Part shown: positions 34,436 to 43,672 of the stretch, piece after piece
How positions within the stretch are numbered: position 1 is the first letter of the stretch
Layout of the letters: each line of letters opens with the position of its first letter
Program-made: the position numbers and the translations under genes
Assembly: GCA_963828625.1 (NCBI GenBank)
Contig: CAWHEX010000009.1
Location: 434,001-498,000, forward strand
Reading direction: 5' to 3'
DNA length: 64,000 nucleotides
Source: PALSA-894 sp963828625
GTDB taxonomy: Bacteria > Pseudomonadota > Alphaproteobacteria > Rhizobiales > Xanthobacteraceae
Notes under the pieces: generated by a model
The model's database searches: none
Seen by the model: the letters and a program-made list of their open reading frames with translations, nothing else
What the model was told of the DNA's origin: nothing

Positions 34436-37025
34436 GTGATTCGCGTGGCAGGACAGGAACGCAGCGGCAGCATGGCGGCAGTACAGGACGCAGGCCAGGA
34501 GCGACGACCCGCGGTCGATCGCAGCGGCGAGCGTGGCGGCAGCATCGGGCTCGTTCTCGCGGTGGCGCTGCTGCTGGTCGGGTCGGTGATCGCCTTCCTG
34601 TTCATCGGCCGCGCCAACGCGCAGCCCTATATCCTTGCACTTTTGTCCGCGCTTGCGGTGATCGGCGTGTTCAGCCTGTTCGCGGGCGCCGCGGGCATCA
34701 TCCGGCTCGCCGGCCGCGACACGCGGGACACCTTCGTCAACTCGATTCCGTCGGGTGCGCCCGACGGCGTTCTCGTCACCGACCCGCAGAGCCGCGTGGT
34801 CTACGCCAACCCGGCGTACCTGACGCTGGTCGATGCGGTCGATGCCGATGACGTGCGGCCGGTCGAACGGGCGTTCGTCGGCGATCCGGCGGTGTCGGAG
34901 GCGATCTATCGCCTCGCGAAGGCGGCGCGCGAGGGCAGGCCGTTGCAGGAAGAGGCGCGCGTGCCCGGCGCCGATGGCGCCTCCGCGCGCTGGCTGCGCT
35001 TCCGCGTGCGGCCGTTGCAGCCGACCGGCCAGTATGCGCGCTGGACCGCGTGGACGGTGAGCGACGTCACGCGCGACCGCGACCGGCAGGAGAACGTCTT
35101 TCAGGAATTGCAGCACGCGATCGACTATCTCGATCACGCGCCGGCCGGCTTCTTCTCGGTCGATGCGCAGGGCAACGTCAGCTATCTCAACGCAACGCTC
35201 GCGGGCTGGCTCGACTACGACCTCGCGCAGGTCGGCTCCGGGGGCCTGAAGATCGCCGACATCGTGGCGGGCGACGGCGCGGCGCTGCTCGCGCCCGTGC
35301 CCGGCGATCCGGGCGACGTGAAGACCGTTGTGCACGATCTCGATCTCAAGACGCGTGGCGGCCGCACCGTGCCGGTGCGGCTCTATCACAAGGTCGCGTT
35401 CGCGGCCGACGGAACGCCGGGCGCGTCGCGCACGCTGGTGCTCAACCGCGCGCGCGAAGAGGTGGCCGATCCGCTGCGCGCGGCCGAAGTGCGCTTCGTT
35501 CGCTTCTTCCACAACACGCCGATGGCGATCGCGACCGTCGACAAAGCGGGCAAGATCGCGCGCGCGAACGCGCCGTTCGTGCGGCTGCAGCATGGCGTCA
35601 TGAAGGGCGAGGCGCTGCCGGCCGAAGGGCGCTCGATCCTCGCCGTCGTCGCCGAGCACGACCGCAAGGCGCTCGAAGCCGCGATCGTGAAGGCGGCGGA
35701 CGGGCAGGGCGACATCGCGCCGGTTGACGTTGCGCTGACGGGCGAAGGAAATCGTTCGGCGCGCTTCTATGTCTCTGCCGTCGAGGACGACCAGGCCGAG
35801 AGCGAGGCCGCGATCGTCTACACGATCGAGACGACCGAAGTACGCGATCTCGAAAAGCAGGTCGCGCAGGTGCAGAAGATGGACACCGTCGGCCAGCTTG
35901 CCGGCGGCATCGCGCACGACTTCAACAACGTGCTCTCCGCCATCATGATGGCGACCGACTTCCTGCTCAACGCGCACAAGCCGACCGATCCGTCGTTCGG
36001 CGACATCATGCAGATCAAGCAGAACGCCAACCGCGCCGCGAGTCTGGTGCGGCACCTGCTGGCGTTCTCGCGGCGGCAGACGCTGCGGCCGCAGGTGCTC
36101 GATTTCGGCGAAACGCTGTCGGACCTCAACATGCTGCTGAAGCGCCTGCTCGGCGAGAAGGTCGAGCTCGGTGCCGATTTACGGGCGCGACCTGTGGCCG
36201 GTGAAGGCCGACGTGTCGCAGCTCGAACAGGTCGTGGTGAACCTCGCGGTGAATGCGCGCGATGCGATGCCGAACGGCGGCAAGCTCACGATCCGCACGG
36301 TGAACGTGACGGCGGAGGAGGCAAAGGCGCTTTCCTACAAGCCGATGCCGGCCGCGGACTACGTGACGGTCGAAGTGTCCGACACCGGCAGCGGCATTCC
36401 GAAGGAGATCATCGACAAGATCTTCGAGCCGTTCTTCACCACCAAGGAGACCGGCAAGGGCACCGGCCTCGGCCTCTCGACCGTCTACGGCATCGTGAAG
36501 CAGACCAACGGCTACGTGTTCGTGGATTCCACGATCGGGAAGGGCACGACGTTCCGCATTTTCCTGCCGCGCCATATACCGGTCGCGGGCGAGATGACCG
36601 AAGCGCCGGTCGAGGCGAAGTCGGCCGAATCCAGGACGCTCGCCGACCTCACCGGTCACGGCACCATTCTGCTGGTCGAGGACGAGGAAGGCCTGCGCGG
36701 GCTCAATGCGCGCGGGCTCACGTCACGCGGCTACACGGTGCTCGAAGCCGGCAACGGCGTCGAGGCGATCGAGATGATCGAGAGCCGGGGCGGGGAGGTC
36801 GATCTCGTGGTGTCCGACGTGGTGATGCCGGAGATGGACGGGCCGACGCTCGCGAAGGAATTGCGCACGCGCAACCCGAACCTGAAGATCATCTTCGTGT
36901 CGGGTTATGCGGAGGACGCGTTCGAGAAGAACCTGCCGGACGATCACGGCAAATTCCATTTCCTGCCGAAGCCGTTCACGCTCAAGCAGCTCGTCGCCGC
37001 CGTGAAGGAGACGATGGCCGCCTGA
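34436..37025 (+). CDS. cckA: Cell-cycle hybrid histidine kinase CckA, frame broken near 36178
   Basis: Two membrane segments (GLVLAVALLLVGSVIAFLFI and a second at ~67-90), PAS domains, HisKA (QLAGGIAHDFNNVLSAIMMA), HATPase (LAVNARDAMPNGGKLTIRTV, GKGTGLGLSTVYGIVKQTNG) and a receiver domain (TILLVEDEEGLRGLNARGL, phospho-Asp in LVVSDVVMPEMDG, LPKPFTLKQL). An extra T in the run at 36177-36180 splits HisKA from HATPase; removing it gives DYGRDLWPVKADV and 862 residues. CckA feeds phosphate through ChpT to CtrA. Placement behind flhB is conserved in this group. Start is GTG at 34436; 34445 or 34472 are alternatives. Confidence 0.9.
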
Positions 37026-37050
37026 GCGTCAGCGGTAAAGCTGCGCGAAC

Positions 37051-37206
37051 TTACACGCGGCCCGTCAGAGCCAAAACCAGCACGACGACGAGCACGATGC
37101 CGAGAATGCCGGAGGGTCCGTAACCCCAGCTGCGGCTGTGCGGCCAGCTCGGAATTGCGCCAACCAGAAGCAGGATCAGAACGACAAGCAGGACAGTGCT
37201 GAGCAT
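37051..37206 (-). CDS. DUF3309-type small membrane protein
   Basis: 51 residues from MLSTVLLVVLILLLVGAIPS. Two hydrophobic segments flank WPHSRSWGYGPSGILG, the signature of the DUF3309 family (YxPSG between two membrane helices). Function unknown. The start at 37206 matches the family; the frame is open further upstream without support. Convergent with cckA. Confidence 0.8.
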   Translation of the reverse strand: MLSTVLLVVLILLLVGAIPSWPHSRSWGYGPSGILGIVLVVVLVLALTGRV

Positions 37207-37295
37207 GACGCCCTCATGGATTGCGGTAGCGCGCGAAGGCGCGCCGGTCCCATGAAGAACGCCAAACCGGAACAAGGGTTCCAGTCCGTACACCG

Positions 37296-37970
37296 TTACA
37301 GCGCAATGAACGGCTGGTCCTTGACGTGCGCCTTGAAGCCCTCGAACACCTCGTTCACCTGCGGCCAGCTCTTGAGCTTCTTCATGTTGTCGAGCCAGCG
37401 CGTCACGTTTGGATAGGGCGTCATATCGCAGCGGATCAGTTCGCCGAGCGTCACGAGCCCCGCGCCGAAATAGTCCGCGATCGTGATCGTGTTGCCGCCG
37501 AGATACTGGTTATCCGGTCCGATCCAGTGATCGTTGAGAACCTGCAGCCATTTCTTCGACTGCTCCTTGCCCCACTCGATCGTCGCCTTCTGCACCGCGT
37601 CGTCGGGACGCTTGAGATGCGGGAAGAGCTGCGGGTAGCACATCCCGTAACCCCACTCGCGATAGAAATTGGTGTTGAGCCAATCCATGATCTCGTTGAC
37701 GCGTGCGCGCTGTTTCAGGTCCTTCGGATATTCCGGAAGGTTGAACTTGTCGGCGAGGTACTTGAGGATCGCGGAGCTTTCGGTGAGGCGGAAGCCATCG
37801 TCCTCCAGCATCGGCACGAGCTTGTTTGGATTCAGCGCGGCGTAGGGCGGCTGGAGATGCGCGCCGGTCATCAGGTCGACCGTTTCCTCGTCGGCCTTGA
37901 TGCCCTTCTCGGCCATGAACAGGCGCACCGGCCGGCTCGTCATCGAAACCGGGTGCATGTAGAGCTTCAT
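37296..37970 (-). CDS. Glutathione S-transferase family protein
   Basis: 224 residues. Thioredoxin-fold N-terminal domain (MKLYMHPVSMTSRPVRLFMA, then NPNKLVPMLEDDGFRLTESS with the glutathione-binding ES turn), and a helical C-terminal domain with TITIADYFGAGLVTLGELI (the conserved N-capping Asp). The substrate is unknown. Single gene, with an AGGGAGG-like SD before the ATG. Confidence 0.87.
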   Translation of the reverse strand: MKLYMHPVSMTSRPVRLFMAEKGIKADEETVDLMTGAHLQPPYAALNPNKLVPMLEDDGFRLTESSAILKYLADKFNLPEYPKDLKQRARVNEIMDWLNTNFYREWGYGMCYPQLFPHLKRPDDAVQKATIEWGKEQSKKWLQVLNDHWIGPDNQYLGGNTITIADYFGAGLVTLGELIRCDMTPYPNVTRWLDNMKKLKSWPQVNEVFEGFKAHVKDQPFIAL

Positions 37971-38075
37971 CGCTGATCCTCCCTGAATTGCGGCGGTTAT
38001 CCGACAATCCTGCGCGGCTTGGCAACGGGCGAAGGCTGATGCGTCTAAGACGCGCGCACGCTAGAAGATGACCCG

Positions 38076-38276
38076 ATGAGCGAAACCCGCGAACCCGAGG
38101 ATCACGAAGGCGATCGCCGCAAGGCGAACGTCATCCTGGCGGTCGGCTTCATCGTGCTGGTCGGGGGCGGCATCTGGCTCGCCTTCGCGATGAGCAATGC
38201 GCGCAAGGCCGACGACTGCATCGCCTCGGGCCGGCGCAACTGCTTTCCGCTCGACGTGCCTTTGCGCGAGCGCTGA
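38076..38276 (+). CDS. Small single-membrane-segment protein, unknown
   Basis: 66 residues. Charged N-terminus, one membrane helix (VILAVGFIVLVGGGIWLAFA, residues ~19-38) and a short C-terminal part with two cysteines (DDCIASGRRNCFPLD). The segment after the helix should be periplasmic if the positive-inside rule holds for DRRK. I do not recognise a named family. Confidence 0.6.
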   Translation: MSETREPEDHEGDRRKANVILAVGFIVLVGGGIWLAFAMSNARKADDCIASGRRNCFPLDVPLRER

Positions 38277-38616
38277 ACCAAATGATCGGTGGATGACGGC
38301 GTGAAAAGAGTGGATGACGTGAAAAACTTCGTGTTCGAACGCTTCCCCCGATGGCGCGTTGCGCGTTAGCCGTAGGGGTGCGCCAACGAGATACGAGAGG
38401 ACGGCCCGGTCGACAGCCAGGGGGCAACCTGAGGCGACCGGAACCGCCCCCGTCGGTGACAGGATACGCATCGCCGACACCCGGAACGCTAGGGTGGGTT
38501 TGTGGCGGGATCGGGCTGGAGTTTGCGGCTTTCGGCGGGTTTTTATGTGGAATCGGGTGACCCGGTGGACAATCCGGATAGCCCGCAGCGTGGCTTATTT
38601 TCGTCTCGCGCCAGCC
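38277..38616. other. Intergenic stretch without a recognised gene
   Basis: About 340 bases. It contains a short near-tandem repeat (GTGGATGACG...GTGAAAA, twice within 38289-38326) and a hairpin with six-base arms GGGGGC (38420-38425) and GCCCCC (38446-38451). No convincing open frame with an SD, tRNA or known riboswitch motif was seen. Confidence 0.4.
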
Positions 38617-38928
38617 TCAATTCCAGAATACCCGCCACCACCAATCGCCGCGGGCCACCGGGTCGTAGCCGCGCGGAAACTCGCACGCGAACCCGACGTA
38701 GTTTCCGTAACCCGCCACCACGCTCGTGACGCGCGCGATCTTCTTGTATCCGGTGCAGTGATGCTGCGCGGCCTCGCGATAGCCGTACGCGCGCAGTTGC
38801 GGCGACCACGGAATGATGCCGCCGGTGTCGTTGCCGTTGATGTTGTAGACGCTCCAGATTTCCGCCTGCGCGGGCGGGGCCATCAGCGTTGCGGCAAGCA
38901 GCGCGGCGGGCAGCGGAAAAAAGCGCAT
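38617..38928 (-). CDS. Small secreted protein, unknown
   Basis: 103 residues with a clear signal peptide (MRFFPLPAALLAATLMAPPA, cut near AQA-EIW). The mature part is aromatic-rich (SVYNINGNDTGGI, AAQHHCTGYKKIARV, ARGDWWWRVFWN) with two cysteines that could form a disulfide. Probably periplasmic. No family recognised. Confidence 0.65.
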   Translation of the reverse strand: MRFFPLPAALLAATLMAPPAQAEIWSVYNINGNDTGGIIPWSPQLRAYGYREAAQHHCTGYKKIARVTSVVAGYGNYVGFACEFPRGYDPVARGDWWWRVFWN

Positions 38929-39018
38929 CGGCAGAATCCTCGTGCGATGCTTGGACAGTGCCGCCGCAGCGCCGCGCGGGTCAAGCCCGCGCAGCGCCCG
39001 GTTCGATGATTTTCCTGC

Positions 39019-39370
39019 TCAGTTGACCCGCTTGAACTTCTGCACGCGGCGGCCGAATCCGACCTCCGCGGATTTCGATCGCGATGTTGTTTGGCGACGT
39101 GAATGCCGTGCTCGTTCTTCACCCACTCGTAGCCGGCGCCGGAGCCGCCCCAGTGGCGCAGCAGATTGCCGTCGGTGTCGAACTCCATGACGGCCGGCGC
39201 CGCCTTGCAGCATTGGTTTGCGGCGGATTGGCCTGTGCGCCTTTCTCGTCATCGACGAGGCCGGACGATGCACGATCCAGATGTGATCGTCGGGACCGAC
39301 CGCGATGCCGGCGACCGAAGCTCGCCAGTCCGGCGAGCGAAAGTGCCATGGTCGCGAGAATGCGCCGCAT
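39019..39370 (-). pseudogene. Remnant of an NHL/six-bladed beta-propeller protein gene
   Basis: Starting at ATG 39370 the pieces MRRILATMALSLAGL, VAGIAVGPDDHIWIVHRP, LVDDEKGAQANPPQT and EFDTDGNLLRHWGGSGAGYE with WVKNEHGIHV follow each other in different frames. This order matches the start of NHL-repeat proteins related to the peptidyl-glycine lyase propeller. After EHGIHV the similarity fades and no further blades follow, so the 3' end is missing. With at least three breaks and a large truncation in 350 bases, real decay is more likely here than elsewhere in the window. Confidence 0.6.
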
Positions 39371-39577
39371 CGTCGCCTCCCTTTGTCCTTGTTCGGCGGC
39401 ATTGGCTGCCGCTCGGGTCGATCCTAGCGCGATTGACGAAAGTCGGGAGGGCGGCCGCAAGCCTCTGGAATACCAGTACCTGCCGCGCGGTCACGTCGCA
39501 GGGCCAAGCCCTTCACAAACCACATGCCGATCACGATATTCCGGGCACCCCATCCGAGGGGTACTGGGAGAAAACGA

Positions 39578-40540
39578 ATGAAATTCCGTCCCTTGATGGC
39601 GCTGCTCGCGCTCGCCGCGGCCTTCACGCTGGTGATCGCCGATGCCGATGCGCGCCCGCGTTCGAGCTTCGGTTCGCGCGGCAGCAAGACCTTCTCGGCG
39701 CCTCCGCCGACCGCGACCGCGCCAAACGCCGCGGCCCCGATGAATCGCACGATGACGCAGCCGGGTACACCCGGTGCAGCCTCGACTGCAGCGCGTCCGC
39801 CGGTTGCCCAGCCAAGCGGCGGCATGTTTGGCGGCGCGCGCGGCCTGCTCGGCGGTCTCGCGCTCGGCTTCCTCGGTGCCGGTCTCTTCGGCATGCTGAC
39901 GGGCGGCGGCTTCCTCAGCGGGCTTGCGGGCTTCGCGTCGATCCTCGGCCTGCTGCTGCAGGTCGCGCTGGTCGCAGGCGTCGGCTTCCTGCTGTTCCGC
40001 TGGTGGCAGCGCCGTTCGCAGCCGCAGGCCGCGTTGGCCGGCATGCCGCGCGACATGATGGACCAGCAGCCGCGTTCCGCGCTCGGCGGGTTCGGTGGAC
40101 TTGGCGGCGGCGCTGCTGCCGCACCGGTCAGCGAGCCGCTCGAGATCAAGCCGGATGATTTCGACTCCTTCGAGCGGCTGCTCGGCGAAGTCCAGACCGC
40201 CTACGGGCGCGAGGATCTCGCGGCGTTGCGCGCGCACCTCACGCCGGAAATGCTCTCGTACTACGCCGAGGAGCTTTCCGAGAACGCGAGCCGCGGCGTC
40301 GTGAACCAGATCAGCGACGTGAAGCTGCTGCAGGGCGACCTGTCGGAATCCTGGCGCGAAGGCGACAAGGACTACGCCACGGTGGCGGTGCGCTATTCGC
40401 TGATCGACCGCTATGTCGATCGCGCGACCGGCCGCACCTCCGACGGCAACGATGCGCCGCAGGAAGCGACCGAAGTGTGGACCTTCATGCGCGCGCAAGG
40501 CGGAAGCTGGCTCGTATCGGCGATCCAGCAGACGCACTAG
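39578..40540 (+). CDS. Tim44-like domain protein
   Basis: 320 residues. Signal peptide or anchor at the N-terminus, a low-complexity region, two hydrophobic segments (LLGGLALGFLGAGLFGML; FASILGLLLQVALVAGVGFL) and the C-terminal Tim44-like domain (DFDSFERLLGEVQTAYGRED, LLQGDLSESWREGDKDYATV, TEVWTFMRAQGGSWLVSAIQ). Members in alphaproteobacteria are inner-membrane proteins of uncertain role. The start at 39578 has GGGAG before it. A strong terminator follows. Confidence 0.82.
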   Translation: MKFRPLMALLALAAAFTLVIADADARPRSSFGSRGSKTFSAPPPTATAPNAAAPMNRTMTQPGTPGAASTAARPPVAQPSGGMFGGARGLLGGLALGFLGAGLFGMLTGGGFLSGLAGFASILGLLLQVALVAGVGFLLFRWWQRRSQPQAALAGMPRDMMDQQPRSALGGFGGLGGGAAAAPVSEPLEIKPDDFDSFERLLGEVQTAYGREDLAALRAHLTPEMLSYYAEELSENASRGVVNQISDVKLLQGDLSESWREGDKDYATVAVRYSLIDRYVDRATGRTSDGNDAPQEATEVWTFMRAQGGSWLVSAIQQTH

Positions 40541-40563
40541 GCGCTACGCAAAACGCACAACGA

Positions 40564-40596
40564 GAGCCCGGCAGCGATGCCGGGCTCTTTTGTTTT
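40564..40596 (+). terminator. Intrinsic terminator after the Tim44-like gene
   Basis: Perfect ten-base stem GAGCCCGGCA / TGCCGGGCTC with loop GCGA, followed by TTTTGTTTT. Confidence 0.88.
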
Positions 40597-40614
40597 GTGT
40601 GAAGTGCGAGCGCT

Positions 40615-40875
40615 CTAGTTGCGGATCCGGTACGAGCCGTACGGGGTGTTCACGCGGATGTCGTCACCTTGGTACGTAGCCATCGTGCAGATGCCGCCGT
40701 TGCCGGCGATCGAGGCGAGACACTGGCGGAACGAGTAGAAGCCGCAGTTCTCCGCGCCGCCCTTGTACTGGGCGCAGAAGCGCGTCGCGGTCGGAAACGC
40801 TTCCGCTTGCGTGACGAACTGGCCGGAGGCGACAAGGGCGAGACCCAAGGCTCCGGTGAGGGCGAGAATGCGCAT
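40615..40875 (-). CDS. DUF3551-type secreted protein
   Basis: 86 residues with a signal peptide (MRILALTGALGLALVASGQ). The mature part has the DUF3551 cysteine layout: FCAQYKGGAENCGFYSFRQC then GGIC. Common in Bradyrhizobium and relatives; probably a small disulfide-bonded periplasmic protein of unknown role. Convergent with the Tim44-like gene across its terminator. Confidence 0.78.
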   Translation of the reverse strand: MRILALTGALGLALVASGQFVTQAEAFPTATRFCAQYKGGAENCGFYSFRQCLASIAGNGGICTMATYQGDDIRVNTPYGSYRIRN

Positions 40876-41123
40876 TGATAGCTCCTGTTGCCGGCCGGGC
40901 CGGTCGATTTCGAGATGAAGGGGGCCGTCCCGCGGATGCGGCGGCTGTCATGTTTTGGTCGCGCCCGGGGAACCAAAGGTTCATTGCGCGCAGCGCGAGA
41001 GAATCATCGTCCGCTGGGCAATTCTCTATGCATTTCAAGAAGAAGTGAGACGGTCCGCCATGCCTTGCGACGGCGGCGTGCGATTGCGATCATCGCCGCA
41101 CAAGAAACGTGGAGGAGAGCCAA

Positions 41124-41531
41124 ATGGAGATCAAACCGAGCGGATCGGTGCCGACGCGGCGCCAGCCGAAAGAATCGTTCACCGGCGTGGTGTGGCAGGA
41201 CCCGATCATCGAGGCGCCGGCGCCCGCGCGGGCCCGCTCCGGCCGCGTGAGCTTCGAGCCGGGCGCGCGCACGCACTGGCACACCCATCCGCTCGGACAG
41301 ACGCTGCATGTGATCTCCGGCGTCGGGCGCGTTCAGGCGAAGGGCGGGCCCGTCCGCGAGATCAAGGCGGGCGACACGGTGTGGATCGCGCCGGAGGAGA
41401 AGCATTGGCACGGCGCGGGGCCGAACACCGGCATGGTGCATTTCACCATCCAGGAGGCGCTCGACGGCAAACATGTCGAGTGGATGGAACAAGTCACCGA
41501 TGCGGAATATTCGGCAGCGGTCGGCGGTTAA
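41124..41531 (+). CDS. Cupin-domain protein
   Basis: 135 residues. Single cupin barrel: motif 1 GARTHWHTHPLGQTLHVISG (His, His, Gln/Glu positions for metal) and motif 2 KHWHGAGPNTGMVHFTI. It resembles the small (R)-mandelonitrile lyase-like/carboxymuconolactone-associated cupins. The activity is not known. The start at 41124 has GGAGGAGAG before it. Followed by two secreted-protein genes in the same direction. Confidence 0.8.
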   Translation: MEIKPSGSVPTRRQPKESFTGVVWQDPIIEAPAPARARSGRVSFEPGARTHWHTHPLGQTLHVISGVGRVQAKGGPVREIKAGDTVWIAPEEKHWHGAGPNTGMVHFTIQEALDGKHVEWMEQVTDAEYSAAVGG

Positions 41532-41562
41532 TAACAACATCGACAACAAACCGGAGGAACTC

Positions 41563-42231
41563 ATGACACGGGCGACACGACTGACATTGCTTGCTTGCGC
41601 CACGGTAGCGGCGATCGGACTGGGCACCGCCGGGCAGGCGCAGCAGAATGCGATGACTTTCTTCGTCACCAGCGCCGGCCCGGGCGATGGCGCTAACCTT
41701 GGTGGACTCGACGGCGCCGACCGGCATTGCAGCACGCTCGCAACCGCGGCGGGCGCGACCGGCAAGACGTGGCGCGCCTATCTCTCGACGCAGGGCGCGA
41801 ACGCCGTGAACGCGAAGGATCGCATCGGCAAGGGGCCGTGGCAGAACGCCAAGGGCGCCGTGATCGCGAAGGACGTCGCCGACCTGCACGGCGCCAGCAA
41901 CGCGATCAACAAGCAGAACGCGCTGAACGAGAAGGGCGAGCCGATCAACGGGCGCGGCGACACGCCGAACCGGCATGACATCCTCACCGGCTCGCAGCCC
42001 GACGGCACCGCGTTCGCTGCTGGTGACGACCGCACCTGCGGCAACTGGACCAAGAACGGTGCAGGCGCCGCGATGGTCGGCCATCACGACCGCATGGGGC
42101 TCAACGAGGAGCCGCCGGCGAAGTCGTGGAATTCCTCGCACCCCTCGCGCGGACCGGGCGGCGGCTGCGCGCAGGCCGATCTGCGCGGCACCGGCGGCGA
42201 CGGCCTGCTTTACTGCTTCGCGGCGAATTAA
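41563..42231 (+). CDS. Secreted lectin/endostatin-like domain protein
   Basis: 222 residues with signal peptide (LTLLACATVAAIGLGTAGQA). The mature part reads FFVTSAGPGDGANLGGLDGA, TWRAYLSTQGANAVNAKDRI, DDRTCGNWTKNGAGAAMVGH and SWNSSHPSRG...YCFAAN, the pattern of the collagen NC10/endostatin-like fold often annotated as lectin in these bacteria. Four cysteines could form two disulfides. Ligand unknown. SD GGAGG before the ATG. Confidence 0.65.
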   Translation: MTRATRLTLLACATVAAIGLGTAGQAQQNAMTFFVTSAGPGDGANLGGLDGADRHCSTLATAAGATGKTWRAYLSTQGANAVNAKDRIGKGPWQNAKGAVIAKDVADLHGASNAINKQNALNEKGEPINGRGDTPNRHDILTGSQPDGTAFAAGDDRTCGNWTKNGAGAAMVGHHDRMGLNEEPPAKSWNSSHPSRGPGGGCAQADLRGTGGDGLLYCFAAN

Positions 42232-42243
42232 AGGACTGACGAC

Positions 42244-42954
42244 ATGATGCGGCGGCTGCTCGTTTCGACTGCGGGCGCCGCCGCGCTGCTTTGCGTGCAG
42301 GCCGCGTCGGCGGCCGAGCCGGTGCGGCACATCGGCATCCACGTCCAGCCGTTCTACGAAGCCGCGCGCGAGCCGGGCGGCGTGCCGCGCGTCGCGGTCG
42401 GCAGCACTTTTGCCGGCCTCGCGTCGACCAAGCGCGAGGACATTCTGGCGCTGCGCGACAAGATCGTCGCCGATCCGAAGCTCGTCACGCCGATGACGCT
42501 GATGGTGCTGGCGATCCGGTTCTACGACGTCGGGCTGCGCGACGACGCGGTGTTCTGGTTCTACGCCGCCAAGGACCGCTTCATCACGCTCGCGGATGTG
42601 GTCGACGTGCAGGCGGGCGGGCTCGCGCAGGCCGATGACGCGGTGCGCAGCTTCTCGATACTCGCCGGTCCGTTCATCAACGGCTATGCGTTCTGCGACA
42701 TCGAGAACCAGAAGGCGATCCGGCTGAAGGCGCTCGAATGGGTGGAGAAGAACCCGTACGACGTCATCTTCATGGAGCGACTTCCGGCGAAAGCCCGCGG
42801 CGATCGCAGGGCCGCATTGCGGCGCGCGTTGGAGGACGTCAAGTCGAGCGCCGCGAAGGAGCGTGCCTATCTCAGCGAGGCCGCGAACGTCGCGAAGATC
42901 CGCGCCGACCGCGCGAAGAACGGCATGGACGAGAAGTTCTGCTGGAAGCCGTGA
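42244..42954 (+). CDS. Secreted helical protein, unknown
   Basis: 236 residues. Signal peptide (LVSTAGAAALLCVQAASAAE). The mature protein is helical with VAVGSTFAGLASTKREDIL, MVLAIRFYDVGLRDDAVFWF, SILAGPFINGYAFCDIENQK and a C-terminal EKFCWKP; two cysteines. The start is 42244 or one codon later. It lies 12 bases after the lectin-like gene and 10 before a GST-like gene. No named family recognised. Confidence 0.65.
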   Translation: MMRRLLVSTAGAAALLCVQAASAAEPVRHIGIHVQPFYEAAREPGGVPRVAVGSTFAGLASTKREDILALRDKIVADPKLVTPMTLMVLAIRFYDVGLRDDAVFWFYAAKDRFITLADVVDVQAGGLAQADDAVRSFSILAGPFINGYAFCDIENQKAIRLKALEWVEKNPYDVIFMERLPAKARGDRRAALRRALEDVKSSAAKERAYLSEAANVAKIRADRAKNGMDEKFCWKP

Positions 42955-42964
42955 GGGCAGGGCG

Positions 42965-43672
42965 ATGCGCTACGAGCTCTATTACTGGTCCGAGATCCAG
43001 GGGCGCGGCGAGTTCGTCCGCCTCGCACTGGAGGAAGCCGGTGTGCGCTATGTCGATGTCGCGCGCACGCGCGGCGACGACGCGATCGAGAAGCTGCTCG
43101 ACCGAAAAGGCGAGAAGCATCCGCCGTTTGCATGCCCGGTGCTCAAGGCCGGCAAGCTCACGATCGCGCACACCGCCAACATCCTGCTCTGGCTCGGCCC
43201 CCGCATCGGCCTTGCGCCGAAAAGCGAAGCGGATCGGCTGTGGGTGCACCAGATGCAACTCACCATCACGGACCTCGTGGTCGAGATCCACGACACGCAT
43301 CACCCGGTGACGAGCTGGCTCTATTTCGAGGAGCAGGTCCCTTCGGCGAAGCGCCGCACGAAAGACTTCTGGCGCTATCGCGTGCCGAAATTCCTCGGCT
43401 ACTTCGAGAAAATCCTGGAGCGCAACGGCGGCAATTATCTGCTCGGCCGCAGGCTCTGCTACGTCGACCTCAGCCTGTTCCAGATCGTCGAGGGGCTGCG
43501 CTACGCTTTTCCGAAACGCATGAAGCGGTTCGAGAAGAAGGTGCCACGCGTGATCGCGCTGCATGACCGCATCGCAAAGCGCCCGCGCATCGCCGCCTAT
43601 CTCGCCTCGAAGCGGCGCATTCCGTTCAGCCAGTGGGGCATCTACCGCTACTACAAGCCGCTGGACGCGTAG
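42965..43672 (+). CDS. Glutathione S-transferase-like protein
   Basis: 235 residues from MRYELYYWSEIQGRGEFVRL, like the sigma/mu branch of GST (Tyr in YYW near the glutathione thiol). It has CPVLKAGKLTIAHTANILLW in place of the usual ES turn, and a helical domain with LLGRRLCYVDLSLFQIVEGL. The N-terminal start at 42965 fits the fold; upstream frame to 42863 overlaps the previous gene. Its stop overlaps the 3' end of the convergent EamA transporter gene by 22 bases. Confidence 0.78.
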   Translation: MRYELYYWSEIQGRGEFVRLALEEAGVRYVDVARTRGDDAIEKLLDRKGEKHPPFACPVLKAGKLTIAHTANILLWLGPRIGLAPKSEADRLWVHQMQLTITDLVVEIHDTHHPVTSWLYFEEQVPSAKRRTKDFWRYRVPKFLGYFEKILERNGGNYLLGRRLCYVDLSLFQIVEGLRYAFPKRMKRFEKKVPRVIALHDRIAKRPRIAAYLASKRRIPFSQWGIYRYYKPLDA

